A stretch of DNA of 64,000 nucleotides from Actinomycetota bacterium (GTDB taxonomy: Bacteria; Actinomycetota; Thermoleophilia; Gaiellales; F1-60-MAGs149), in NCBI GenBank assembly GCA_009885805.1, contig VFJZ01000012.1:1-64000 (forward strand), in the 5' to 3' direction. Under the pieces are notes generated by a model, which saw nothing but the letters and a program-made list of their open reading frames with translations, was not told the origin of the DNA and did not search any database. Within the stretch, counting starts at the first letter, position 1. Each line of letters opens with the position of its first letter. The position numbers and the translations under genes were made by a program. Shown here piece by piece: positions 15,904 to 23,266 of the stretch.

Positions 15904-16020
15904 TACTACGCCGGCGGGGAAAGAGAATGTGAATCGACGCCGCGCGTCGGCTTTGCCGGCGAGGTTCCAGCCGACGCGGATCGCCACACCCGACCACCCT
16001 ATTCCCCGCCGGCGTAGGTA
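15904..16020 (-). repeat. 117-bp terminal-inverted-repeat element, copy A
   Basis: The ends are inverted copies of each other: TACTACGCCGGCGGGGAA at 15904 onward, and TTCCCCGCCGGCGTAGGTA at its right end, giving a 16-bp perfect stem. Read on the minus strand it carries the core GTGGCGATCCGCGTCGGC and GGAACCTCGCCGGCAAAGCC, which is repeated in copy B at 35711-35827. The inner CGCGTCGGCT and AGCCGACGCG form a second 10-bp stem. It fills the spacer between htrA and otsA. There is no coding capacity; it looks like a small non-autonomous (MITE/REP-like) element. Confidence 0.85.
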
Positions 16021-16023
16021 CCG

Positions 16024-17232
16024 TCAACGGCCGATGTTGCGCGGCCGCGTGCCCAGCCGGACCTCGACGAGGCGTCGTCGTCCGTCACGCATGATCTCGA
16101 TCGGGACGACGTCGCCCGGCTCGGCCAGGGCAACGGCTGCAGACAGGTCGGAGGGTTGACGAACCGTCGCCCCGTCGAACGAGACGATGATGTCGCCGTC
16201 CGGGTGGATGAGCCCGTCATCCTGGAAATCGCTCGTCCGTCGCCCGGCGGTCAGCCCGGCCCGTTCGGACGGGCCGCCGGCGGTAATGGCATTCACGAGC
16301 AGGCCGCCGTCGACGGGCAGGTCGAACTGTCGCGCCAGCTCACGCGAGACCGGATACGTCGCGACGCCGAGCCAGGCGTACGGGACGGTGCCCCGCGCGA
16401 CGAGCTCTCGCAGCGCCCGCTCGGCCGCCTCGGCGGGCACGGCGAAGCCGACGCCCGAGCCGGCGTCCGAGGAGCCGTCGACGGCGATCTGCGCGGCGAC
16501 GCCGACGACGCGGCCGCTCGCGTCGAGCACGGGGCCGCCAGAGTTGCCGTGGTTGATCGGCGCGTCCGTCTGGATCACCCCCGGCGTCGCGAAGTCGACC
16601 GCCGGCGGCTCGATCTCCCTCCCCAGCGCCGAGACGACGCCGACGGACAGCGACTGCTCCTGCTCGCGGCCGAACGGCGAGCCGATCACCGCCAGCGGGT
16701 CACCAACATGCAGGGTCGTCGAGCGGCCGAACGTCAGTGGCGAGAGCGGTTCCCGAGAGGGGTCGACCTTCAGCACGGCGATGTCGGAGAACAGGTCGAA
16801 CCCGACCAGCGTTGCCGGCAGCGAGTTGCCGTCCTGGAAGTGGACGTAGAAGTCCCGTCCGGCGCGTACGTCATCGCCGCGGATGCCGGGCTCGGGCGAG
16901 TTCGTGACGACGTGGGCGTTCGTGATGACGTGCCCGTCGGCGGATGCCACGAAGCCGGACCCGTCGACCGGGCTGCCGGCGACGACCGCGCTGATCGTGA
17001 CGACACCGACCGCGCGCTCGCGATAGATGCGCCGCGCGTCGAACACTCCCGACGGCAGGTCGGCGACGACGGTCGCCGTCGGCGACTCGTCGACCGCGGC
17101 GCCGGGCACGACGGCAGTCACGGTCCGGCCGGGTCCGTCATCGATCGCGCGCTCGCCGAGGAGGGCGACGCCACCGCCGATACCGCCGGCGACGACGACC
17201 GCCGCAATCAGTCCGAACCTGCCGCCGCTCAC
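16024..17232 (-). CDS. HtrA/DegP-family serine protease with PDZ domain
   Basis: A 402-residue membrane-anchored protease acting outside the membrane on misfolded envelope proteins. An N-terminal helix at about 7-27 anchors it. The trypsin-like domain has the triad H107 (VITNAHVV), D150 (LFSDIAVLKV) and S231 (HGNSGGPV). A C-terminal PDZ domain begins near residue 300 (GGLLVNAITAGGPSERAGL). It is encoded right after a regulator-kinase pair, overlapping the kinase gene by 4 bp, in the same order as MprA-MprB-PepD in mycobacteria. This suggests the system senses envelope stress and controls this protease. Confidence 0.93.
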   Translation of the reverse strand: MSGGRFGLIAAVVVAGGIGGGVALLGERAIDDGPGRTVTAVVPGAAVDESPTATVVADLPSGVFDARRIYRERAVGVVTISAVVAGSPVDGSGFVASADGHVITNAHVVTNSPEPGIRGDDVRAGRDFYVHFQDGNSLPATLVGFDLFSDIAVLKVDPSREPLSPLTFGRSTTLHVGDPLAVIGSPFGREQEQSLSVGVVSALGREIEPPAVDFATPGVIQTDAPINHGNSGGPVLDASGRVVGVAAQIAVDGSSDAGSGVGFAVPAEAAERALRELVARGTVPYAWLGVATYPVSRELARQFDLPVDGGLLVNAITAGGPSERAGLTAGRRTSDFQDDGLIHPDGDIIVSFDGATVRQPSDLSAAVALAEPGDVVPIEIMRDGRRRLVEVRLGTRPRNIGR

Positions 17233-18647
17233 TCTCGGAGGATAGTCACCGCCGGCTGTTCCGACGACGGCAGGACGAGCCGGAACCGCTTGCCCGCCTC
17301 CTCGTCCGGCTGCTCCACCGTCAGCGTGCCGCCCATCCGCTGGGCCAGTTCGGATGCGATCGCGAGGCCGAGTCCCGACCCCTCGCCACCACCCGGACCA
17401 CGGAAGAACCGATCGAAGAGCCGTTCCAGCAGCGCGGGCTCGATCTTCGGGCCGTCGTCGCTGACCGTGAGGCTGACGCCGCCCTCGGCCGCGCCGGCGA
17501 CGGCCAGGCTGATGGAGACGCCGGGCGGGTTGTGGCGCAGCGCGTTGTCAACGAGCGCGCGGACGATCTGGGCGACACGCCCCTCATCGGCGAGGGCGAA
17601 CGGCACCTCCTCGGACTCCGTGGCGTCGACGACCGCCACGCGCTGCTCGACCCTGCCGGCGAAGTCGGCGGCGACCGTGGCGGCGATCATCGCCACGTCC
17701 ACCGCCTCACGATCGACCTCAACCCCACCGGCATCGAGCCGCGAGAGGTCGAGGAGGTCGGTCGCGAGCCGTGTCAGCCGCTCGACCTGACCGCGCATCG
17801 TCGCGACGAACTCGCGCTGCGCCACCGGGTCGTCCTCATCCTCCAGGAGCTCGAGGAAGCCGCCGAGGGCGAAGAGCGGGGTGCGCAGCTCGTGGCTGGC
17901 GTGAGCGATGAAGTCGCGCCGTGCCCGATCGGTCCGTTCGAGGCGGCGCCGCATGTCGTCGAAGGCGCCGGCGAGCTCGTGGATCTCGTCGCGCCCCTCG
18001 TCGGTGACCGGGACGGCCAGGTTGCCGTGAGCAATCCGACGCGTCGCCCGCTCGAGACGCCGGATGCGGGCAGCGAGTGCGTAGGCGGCGAGCAGACCGA
18101 CGATCCACGTGACGGGTAGCGCGATCGCCGCCGCGAGCAGGACGCCACGCTGGACGGTCGCCACAGTGCGATCGACGTCATTCAAGGGCGACGCGAACAG
18201 CACCACGTACCGATCGCCGTCCGCATCCCGGATCGGGACAACGGACTCCGCCGCGTACCGCTCCTCCGTTCGGACGACGCGGGACAGGGGACCGCTGGCG
18301 ATCGCCTCCCGCGCGAGCGGATCGGCGGTAGCGCCGGAAAATGAACCCGCAACCTGCAGTAGATCGCCGCGATCGTTCAGGACCTGGAGCACGACCGCGC
18401 GATGACCGGTCAGGCGCTCGTAGATCGAGACTGCCCGGGCCGGCTCGGCGTCGAAGAAGATCTGGACGTTGGCGCGAGCACTGCGGTCGATCTCGACGAG
18501 GCGCTCGCCGACGAGGTCGTCGCGCAGGGACGGCAACACCAGCAGGGCCGTGATCGCGACCGCGAGTGCGGCGACACCGCAGACGAGCACCGACAGCCAG
18601 ATCGCGAGACGGCGAAACGGGAAGACGATGGCGGCGAGCGCGGGCAC
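17229..18647 (-). CDS. Sensor histidine kinase (HAMP, HisKA, HATPase)
   Basis: A 472-residue membrane sensor. TM1 spans about 12-38, then an outer sensor domain of about 125 residues, then TM2 at about 168-192, a HAMP linker, and a dimerisation domain with the phospho-accepting H252 (FIAHASHELRTPLFALGG). The ATP-binding domain shows the N box VRALVDNALRHNPPG, the G1 box VSDDGPKI (the usual DxGxG is altered to DDGPK), and GSGLGLAIASELAQRMGG. It is cotranscribed with the response regulator upstream and HtrA downstream. Start is GTG at 18647, two bases after the stop of a possible 50-codon frame. Confidence 0.92.
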   Translation of the reverse strand: MPALAAIVFPFRRLAIWLSVLVCGVAALAVAITALLVLPSLRDDLVGERLVEIDRSARANVQIFFDAEPARAVSIYERLTGHRAVVLQVLNDRGDLLQVAGSFSGATADPLAREAIASGPLSRVVRTEERYAAESVVPIRDADGDRYVVLFASPLNDVDRTVATVQRGVLLAAAIALPVTWIVGLLAAYALAARIRRLERATRRIAHGNLAVPVTDEGRDEIHELAGAFDDMRRRLERTDRARRDFIAHASHELRTPLFALGGFLELLEDEDDPVAQREFVATMRGQVERLTRLATDLLDLSRLDAGGVEVDREAVDVAMIAATVAADFAGRVEQRVAVVDATESEEVPFALADEGRVAQIVRALVDNALRHNPPGVSISLAVAGAAEGGVSLTVSDDGPKIEPALLERLFDRFFRGPGGGEGSGLGLAIASELAQRMGGTLTVEQPDEEAGKRFRLVLPSSEQPAVTILRE

Positions 18648-18649
18648 GC

Positions 18650-18802
18650 CTAGTGGTTCGACACGGCCATGGCGTTGTGGTCGAGGTTCCTGACGGTCGC
18701 CGGAACGTGGTGGTGATCCGGTCCGCTCTTCGACCGCATCACCACCACGTGCAGGACGATCCAGGGGCCTCCGAACACCGCGTCATGGCCGTGGCGCACC
18801 AC
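18650..18802 (-). CDS. Possible 50-residue His-rich small protein between response regulator and kinase
   Basis: An open frame starting at a GTG that overlaps the response-regulator stop by one base (TAGTG) and ending in TAG two bases before the kinase GTG. It therefore fits exactly into the operon spacing used by its neighbours. The product would start VVRHGHDAVFGGPWIVLHVV, continue through SGPDHHHVPA, and end LDHNAMAVSNH, with eight histidines. No family is recognised. The whole frame lies within a 156-bp palindrome, whose other strand encodes a similar peptide (VVRHGHG, RPHHHHV, MAVAHH), so it could equally be a structural element with a chance frame. No ribosome-binding site is clear beyond coupling. 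Confidence 0.45.
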   Translation of the reverse strand: MVRHGHDAVFGGPWIVLHVVVMRSKSGPDHHHVPATVRNLDHNAMAVSNH

Positions 18803-18805
18803 TAG
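18650..18805. repeat. 156-bp near-symmetric palindrome in a two-component operon
   Basis: The left half and the reverse complement of the right half match at 52 of 78 positions with no indel. The strongest arms are the outer 20 bp (CTAGTGGT and ACACGGCCA against GTGGC and ACCACTAG, 18 of 20 paired) and an inner perfect 13-bp arm, ACGTGGTGGTGAT (18705-18717), facing ATCACCACCACGT (18738-18750). As RNA it would fold into a long imperfect hairpin between the regulator and kinase coding regions. It begins and ends with CTAG, and the right CTAG contains the regulator stop codon. Confidence 0.85.
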
Positions 18806-19500
18806 CCCGCGAACCGGTACCCGACGCCCCGCACGGTCTGGATGTACACGGGCTCGGCCGGCACCGCCTCGATCTTCTCGCGCAGGTGGCGCACGTGGAC
18901 GTCGACCGTTCTCGGCTCGCGGAACTCGGACGAGCCCCAGACGCCATCCAGGAGCTGGGTTCGCGAGAAGACGCGCCCCGGGCTCGACATCAGCATCTGC
19001 AGGAGCTCGAACTCGACGTACGTCAGATCGACCGGTCGGCCGTCCGCCACGACGTCACGGCGGCCGGGATCGAGCGAAACCTCGCCGACCTCGAGGCGGG
19101 CCCCGTCGTCGCCGGGCGACGCCGGCCGCAGCTGCGCCCGTCGGAGTGCGGCCCGGACGCGCGAACGCAGCTCGCGCATGCCGAACGGCTTGGCGATGTA
19201 ATCGTCGGCGCCGAGTTCGAGGCCGACGACCTTGTCCACCTCCTCGTCGAGAGCGGACAGCATGATGATCGGCACCGTCGAGGCGGCGCGGATGCGTCGG
19301 CACACCTCGCGGCCGGACAGGTCCGGCAGCATGACGTCGAGCAGGACGAGATCGGGCCGGTCCCGCTCGAAGGCGAGCAGGCCAGCTGTCGCGTCGCGCG
19401 CGCCGACCACGCGGTAGCCCTCTCGCTCGAGCGCGGCCGCGAGGAGTTTCTGAATCGACTCCTCGTCGTCGATGACGAGGACGACGGCCTGGTCGCTCAC
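18802..19500 (-). CDS. OmpR/PhoB-family response regulator
   Basis: A 232-residue two-component regulator. The receiver domain has acidic residues D11/D12, the phospho-acceptor D55 (LVLLDVMLPDLSG), the switch Ser (IIMLSALDEE) and the conserved Lys (YIAKPFGMREL). The C-terminal winged helix (VEFELLQMLMSSPGRVFSR, EPRTVDVHVRHLREKIE, IQTVRGVGYRFAG) binds tandem DNA sites. It is the first gene of an operon continuing through a possible small protein, a kinase and HtrA. It starts with GTG 26 bp from the divergent membrane-protein gene, so both promoters overlap in a very short region. Confidence 0.95.
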   Translation of the reverse strand: MSDQAVVLVIDDEESIQKLLAAALEREGYRVVGARDATAGLLAFERDRPDLVLLDVMLPDLSGREVCRRIRAASTVPIIMLSALDEEVDKVVGLELGADDYIAKPFGMRELRSRVRAALRRAQLRPASPGDDGARLEVGEVSLDPGRRDVVADGRPVDLTYVEFELLQMLMSSPGRVFSRTQLLDGVWGSSEFREPRTVDVHVRHLREKIEAVPAEPVYIQTVRGVGYRFAG

Positions 19501-19526
19501 GCTCGAATGCTACCGTCCGCCGTTCG

Positions 19527-21245
19527 GTGAACCGGGCCGCACGCGAAGGAACCGCGGCGCGGGGAGCGCCGCGCCGCCAACGGGCGACTCGCGGGCGGTC
19601 CTCCCTTGCCCGCTCGTACGTGTCCGCGCTCGCCGTCTCCACCCTCGGCTTGCTCGTCGCTCTGGTCGGCTTCCACGCGCCGGAACCGATGGATCTCACC
19701 GTCGCTGCGCCACCCACGTTCGACGTCGGCCGCGCGCTGGCACTCGCCGAGCGGATCGCCGGCACGCCCGACCGGACGCCGGGCAGCCCGACCGCCGAGG
19801 TCGCGGCCGCGACCGTCGTCGAGGCGTTCCGGGCGCTCGGCCTCGAGCCCGTGATCGACCGCTTCACGGCCGTCGGTCGCGACGGCCACAGGACGCCGAT
19901 GACCAACATCACGGTCCTCATGCCCGGCGCATCGTCCGAGGCGATCGTGATCTTCGCCCACCGCGACAACGTCCCGCCAGGTGCGGATCTCGCCGGCACC
20001 GCTCTCGGCACCGCGAGTGTCGTGGAGCTGGCCGCGGCCTTTCTCGATGTCGAGCACGGACGATCGCTCATCGTCAGCTCGGTCGATGGCGGCACCGCCG
20101 GCGATGCCGGTGCGCGGCGGCTCGCGGTGACGCTCCCGGCGGGCTCGAGAGCGGTCGCGGCGATCGCCGTGCAGGGCATCGCGGGCAGCGGGCCAATCGT
20201 GATCGCCGATCGCAGCGACAGCCGGGCGCGGACCAGCGCGGCCTTCGTCGAGGCGGTCCGGCGGCGGCTCGCCGGCGGCGAGGACGCACCGGTCGGTGAG
20301 CCGGGGTTCTTCCGCGAGTTCGCGGCGATGGTGGTGCCGCCTCGCGCGCCCGGCGGCCAGGCGCCGTTCCTCCAGCGCGGCGTGCCGGCGCTGACGATCG
20401 GGGACGACACGCGCGCGCCATCCGACGTGGCGCCGGACGCGGCCCGTCTCACTGCTTCGGGCCAGGCGATCAACGACCTCGTCGGGTCACTGGACGCCGG
20501 TGCGGAGCCCGGTGGGACGGCCAGCTACGTCCGCGCCGGCAACCGGCTCGTCTCGGGCTTCCTGATCGTACTCCTGGCAGCTTCGCTCCTGGTGCCACCA
20601 ACGGTCGTCGCGATCGGACTGGTCGCACGAACGGCCCGCGCGCGGCTATCCCTGCGCGCATCGCTGCAGAGCATCCTCCGACTCGCCCTGGTCCCGATCG
20701 GAGCCGCGATCGGTGCGGCCGCCGGCGGCGTACTGGGCCTGGTGCCGACTGCAGCGTACGAGTACCCGTTCCCCGGGTCGCCAGGCGGCGGCGGGACGGC
20801 TGCAGTCACGGTGATGGCGGCCGGGGCACTGGTGGGCCTGCTTGCAGTCCGCTTCATCCCGCGCAGCGCGAGCAGCGCCGACCCGGCCGAGCGCGCGGTG
20901 GTGGTCCTGACAGCGGCTCTCGCTGCGGGCTGCTGCGGCGCCGGACTCGCGCTGGTGATGCAGCCAGCCGTCGGCGTCCTCCTCGTACCGGCCCTCCACG
21001 CCTGGATCCTGGTGCCGCGGGCCGCACGGTGGGCGGCGGTCGCGCTCGCCCTCGTACCACTCTGCGCGCCGGCGCTCGCGATCGTGTGGGCGGCGGGGAC
21101 GGGGCCGGCCGAGCTGGCACGTCTGATCGCCGACGGCGGCCTGCCGATCGGCGCCGCGATCGGCGGCGCGATCTGCCTGGGCGCCGCCGTGTTGCTCGCG
21201 CAGACCTTTGCCGGCCGGGCCGTCGGAGGCCGGCCGGCGCGGTAA
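19527..21245 (+). CDS. Degenerate M28-peptidase-like domain fused to a multi-helix membrane region
   Basis: A 572-residue membrane protein. A signal-like helix at about 28-48 is followed by an outer domain with the aminopeptidase M28 outline: ALAERIAGTPDRTPGSP, then AIVIFAHRDNVPPGADLAGTALGTASVVELAAAF. The HxD zinc motif is kept as HRD, but the second metal Asp of GADDNASG is lost (GTALGT) and the catalytic EE pair reads VDGGTAG, so hydrolysis is doubtful. About seven membrane helices fill residues 330-565. It is followed after 10 bp by a sortase, suggesting a joint role at the cell surface. GTG start. Function unknown. Confidence 0.7.
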   Translation: MNRAAREGTAARGAPRRQRATRGRSSLARSYVSALAVSTLGLLVALVGFHAPEPMDLTVAAPPTFDVGRALALAERIAGTPDRTPGSPTAEVAAATVVEAFRALGLEPVIDRFTAVGRDGHRTPMTNITVLMPGASSEAIVIFAHRDNVPPGADLAGTALGTASVVELAAAFLDVEHGRSLIVSSVDGGTAGDAGARRLAVTLPAGSRAVAAIAVQGIAGSGPIVIADRSDSRARTSAAFVEAVRRRLAGGEDAPVGEPGFFREFAAMVVPPRAPGGQAPFLQRGVPALTIGDDTRAPSDVAPDAARLTASGQAINDLVGSLDAGAEPGGTASYVRAGNRLVSGFLIVLLAASLLVPPTVVAIGLVARTARARLSLRASLQSILRLALVPIGAAIGAAAGGVLGLVPTAAYEYPFPGSPGGGGTAAVTVMAAGALVGLLAVRFIPRSASSADPAERAVVVLTAALAAGCCGAGLALVMQPAVGVLLVPALHAWILVPRAARWAAVALALVPLCAPALAIVWAAGTGPAELARLIADGGLPIGAAIGGAICLGAAVLLAQTFAGRAVGGRPAR

Positions 21246-21255
21246 CGTGAGAGAG

Positions 21256-22017
21256 ATGCGGGCGTTCCGGCGACATCTCGGCACGGTCTTGATGGTGGTC
21301 GGCGTCCTGCTGATCGCCTACGCCGGCGCCGTCGTCTTCTGGCGCGATCCGGTCACGGACCTCTACGCGATCTACCAGCAGCGGGACCTCGGCGGTCAAC
21401 TCGGGCAGGCCGAACGCACCTACGAGCAGCTCGCCGCCGCCGAGGCAGCCGAGGTGACCCGCGTGATCGTTCCTGTGGCCGACCCGGGGACGCCGCCGCC
21501 CGACCCGGCCGAGGTCGAAGCGGAGCGGGCGGTCGAGACCGCCTTCAGGTTGCAGCGAACCTTCGCGAAGAAGTACACGCGGGACCTCGGCGCGGCGATC
21601 GGGCGTCTGACCATCCCACGCCTGGACGTGTCCACCATCCTCGTCGAGGGCACGGACTACTGGTCGTCGCTCGCAAAGGGTCCAGGCCGGTACGGCAACA
21701 CGGCGTTCCCCGGTGCCGGCGCGACGGTCGGTGTTGCCGGCCACCGGACGACGTTCTCCGCGCCCTTCCGTCACATCGACCGGCTCGAGAAGGGCGACCA
21801 GCTCGTCCTGAAGATGCCGTACGCCACCTTCACGTACCGCGTCCGCGGCCATCGCATCGTCGACAAGGGCGACTGGTCGATCATCGAGGACGTCGGGCAC
21901 GAGCAGCTCGTGCTGTCCGCCTGCCACCCGCTGTATTCGGCCAGCCAGCGCTGGGTCGTCTTCGGCGACCTCGTGGCAATCACGCTGCCGGGGGAGCGGC
22001 AGCCGACGCCTGTCTGA
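21256..22017 (+). CDS. Sortase (class E-like transpeptidase)
   Basis: A 253-residue membrane-anchored cysteine transpeptidase that would link surface proteins to the wall. TM at about 8-26, then a coiled linker (QQRDLGGQLGQAERTYEQLA) and the sortase barrel: IGRLTIPRLDVSTILVEGTD, the catalytic His in VGVAGHRTTFSAPFRHID, the catalytic Cys in LVLSACHPLYSASQRWVVFG, with the trailing Arg. I chose the ATG at 21256, preceded by GAGAGAG, over a longer start that would overlap the upstream gene. Its 3' end overlaps the moeA 3' end by 38 bp. No LPXTG-like substrate gene was seen in the window. Confidence 0.9.
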   Translation: MRAFRRHLGTVLMVVGVLLIAYAGAVVFWRDPVTDLYAIYQQRDLGGQLGQAERTYEQLAAAEAAEVTRVIVPVADPGTPPPDPAEVEAERAVETAFRLQRTFAKKYTRDLGAAIGRLTIPRLDVSTILVEGTDYWSSLAKGPGRYGNTAFPGAGATVGVAGHRTTFSAPFRHIDRLEKGDQLVLKMPYATFTYRVRGHRIVDKGDWSIIEDVGHEQLVLSACHPLYSASQRWVVFGDLVAITLPGERQPTPV

Positions 22018-23197
22018 ACGGAACGAACGGCGCCTCCTCGCCGGCGCGATGGTCGCCCTTGCCCGGCGCGATCAGCACCAGGCCGTCGGCGGTAGCCGCA
22101 CGCACGATCTGGTGCGACGCGCGGGCGAGCGGCTCGGCGCCGCCCTCGGTGAGCCGCGCCGGCAGCGCCCGTAGGCGACCCCGGAGCCGCGGCACCGCAA
22201 CCGTCACAGCGTGCCCGGGAAACTGCTCTTCAGGAAGTCCAAGCATCCGCGCCACCAGGGGCGCGACGAGGAGGTGCAGTCCCACCAGCGCCGACAGTGG
22301 ATTCCCCGGCAGGCCGATGACAATGGCGCCCGACGGGGCGCGGCCGACCCACACCGGCTTGCCCGGCTGGATCGCGACCCGCCAGAGGATCTCCTCGACC
22401 CCGAGCGCTCGTAGCGCCGGTTTCACGTGGTCGCGCGGCCCGACCGAGACGCCACCCGAGGAGACAACCAGGTCGGCCCCGAGCGCGGCAGCGAAGAGCC
22501 GCTCGGTCTCGTCGCGGGTGTCGGGCACCCGGCCGCCGGCGCGGACGTCGCACCCGAAGGAGCGGAGCGTGCCCGCGATCAGCAGCCCGTTGGAGTCGTG
22601 GATGAGACCACGCCGCAGCGGTGAGCCCGGCGGTACGAGCTCATCGCCGGTCGCGAGAACCACCGCACGTGGCCTCGTGAGACAGGCGATCTCGGCGTGG
22701 CCCGCGGCCACGAGCGCCGCCGCCGCCAGCGGTGAGAGCGGCAGCGCGCCGCCGAGGATCACGTCGCCGGCGCGCACGTCGGCGCCGCGACGTCTGATGC
22801 CGTTGCCGGGGTCCGGTGCGGTCGTGACGAGGACGCGCCCGTCGGCGACGACGGCGTCCTCGACGGCGACGACCGCGTCGGCACCGTCGGGGATCACGCC
22901 GCCGGTCGCGATCCCGGCGCACATCCCCTCGGGGAGCGCAGCCGGATCGTCTCCAGCCGCGATCGCGAAGGCGATCGCCAGCGGAGCCGTCGCCTCGGCG
23001 GCGCGGAGGGCGAAACCGTCGAGGGCGCTGTTGTCATCCGCGGGCAGGTCGGCGAGCGCGCGCAGCGGGCCGGCGGGCACTCGACCGACGGCAGCAGCGA
23101 CCGCGACGAGTTCCGCCGGACGGACAATGACGGCCGCGACGATCAGGTCACGGGCGGCAGCGAGCGGCAGCAGCGTCTGGTGGGCGTCGAGATCCAT
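21980..23197 (-). CDS. moeA: Molybdopterin molybdenumtransferase MoeA
   Basis: A 405-residue enzyme that inserts molybdate into adenylylated molybdopterin. The N-terminal region carries DDNSALDGFALR, the conserved MoeA segment, and then GVIPDGADAVVAVED. The central MoCF domain has VVLATGDELVPPGSPLRRG, VVSSGGVSVGPRDHVKPAL, QPGKPVWVG and GLPGNPLSALVGLHLL. A C-terminal beta domain completes the normal length. No other cofactor biosynthesis gene lies in the window, so it is an isolated gene. The 3' end overlaps the convergent sortase gene. Confidence 0.93.
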   Translation of the reverse strand: MDLDAHQTLLPLAAARDLIVAAVIVRPAELVAVAAAVGRVPAGPLRALADLPADDNSALDGFALRAAEATAPLAIAFAIAAGDDPAALPEGMCAGIATGGVIPDGADAVVAVEDAVVADGRVLVTTAPDPGNGIRRRGADVRAGDVILGGALPLSPLAAAALVAAGHAEIACLTRPRAVVLATGDELVPPGSPLRRGLIHDSNGLLIAGTLRSFGCDVRAGGRVPDTRDETERLFAAALGADLVVSSGGVSVGPRDHVKPALRALGVEEILWRVAIQPGKPVWVGRAPSGAIVIGLPGNPLSALVGLHLLVAPLVARMLGLPEEQFPGHAVTVAVPRLRGRLRALPARLTEGGAEPLARASHQIVRAATADGLVLIAPGKGDHRAGEEAPFVPFRQASAAAPPAA

Positions 23198-23213
23198 CGC
23201 GAGCGGAGGACCA

Positions 23214-23222
23214 TGCTATAAG
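23214..23222 (+). promoter_or_regulatory. Extended -10 promoter candidate for the pseudokinase gene
   Basis: TGCTATAAG is an extended -10 (TGn then TATAAG) in the 69-bp divergent spacer between moeA and the pseudokinase, 45 bp before the GTG. No good -35 is seen at 17 bp, as expected for an extended -10 site. The same AT-rich patch could also serve the moeA promoter on the other strand. Confidence 0.4.
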
Positions 23223-23266
23223 GCGGTGAAGGGTGGCGACGTGAGCCTGCATCTGGACCGAGCCGC

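Noticed and set aside
15892-15987. Longer N-terminus for OtsA
   Set aside because: The added residues are encoded by the 117-bp repeat element and do not resemble any trehalose synthase.
14932-15987. Plus-strand open frame opposite otsA
   Set aside because: Antisense to a full GT20 enzyme with all motifs; no independent support.
18566-18805. Plus-strand frame ending in a His-rich peptide opposite the small His-rich frame
   Set aside because: Its similarity to the minus-strand peptide is explained by the palindrome, and its upstream part is antisense to the kinase.
22418-22432. GTTTCACGTGGTC resembling half of parS
   Set aside because: Only the left ten bases match, it has no right half, and it lies within the moeA coding sequence.
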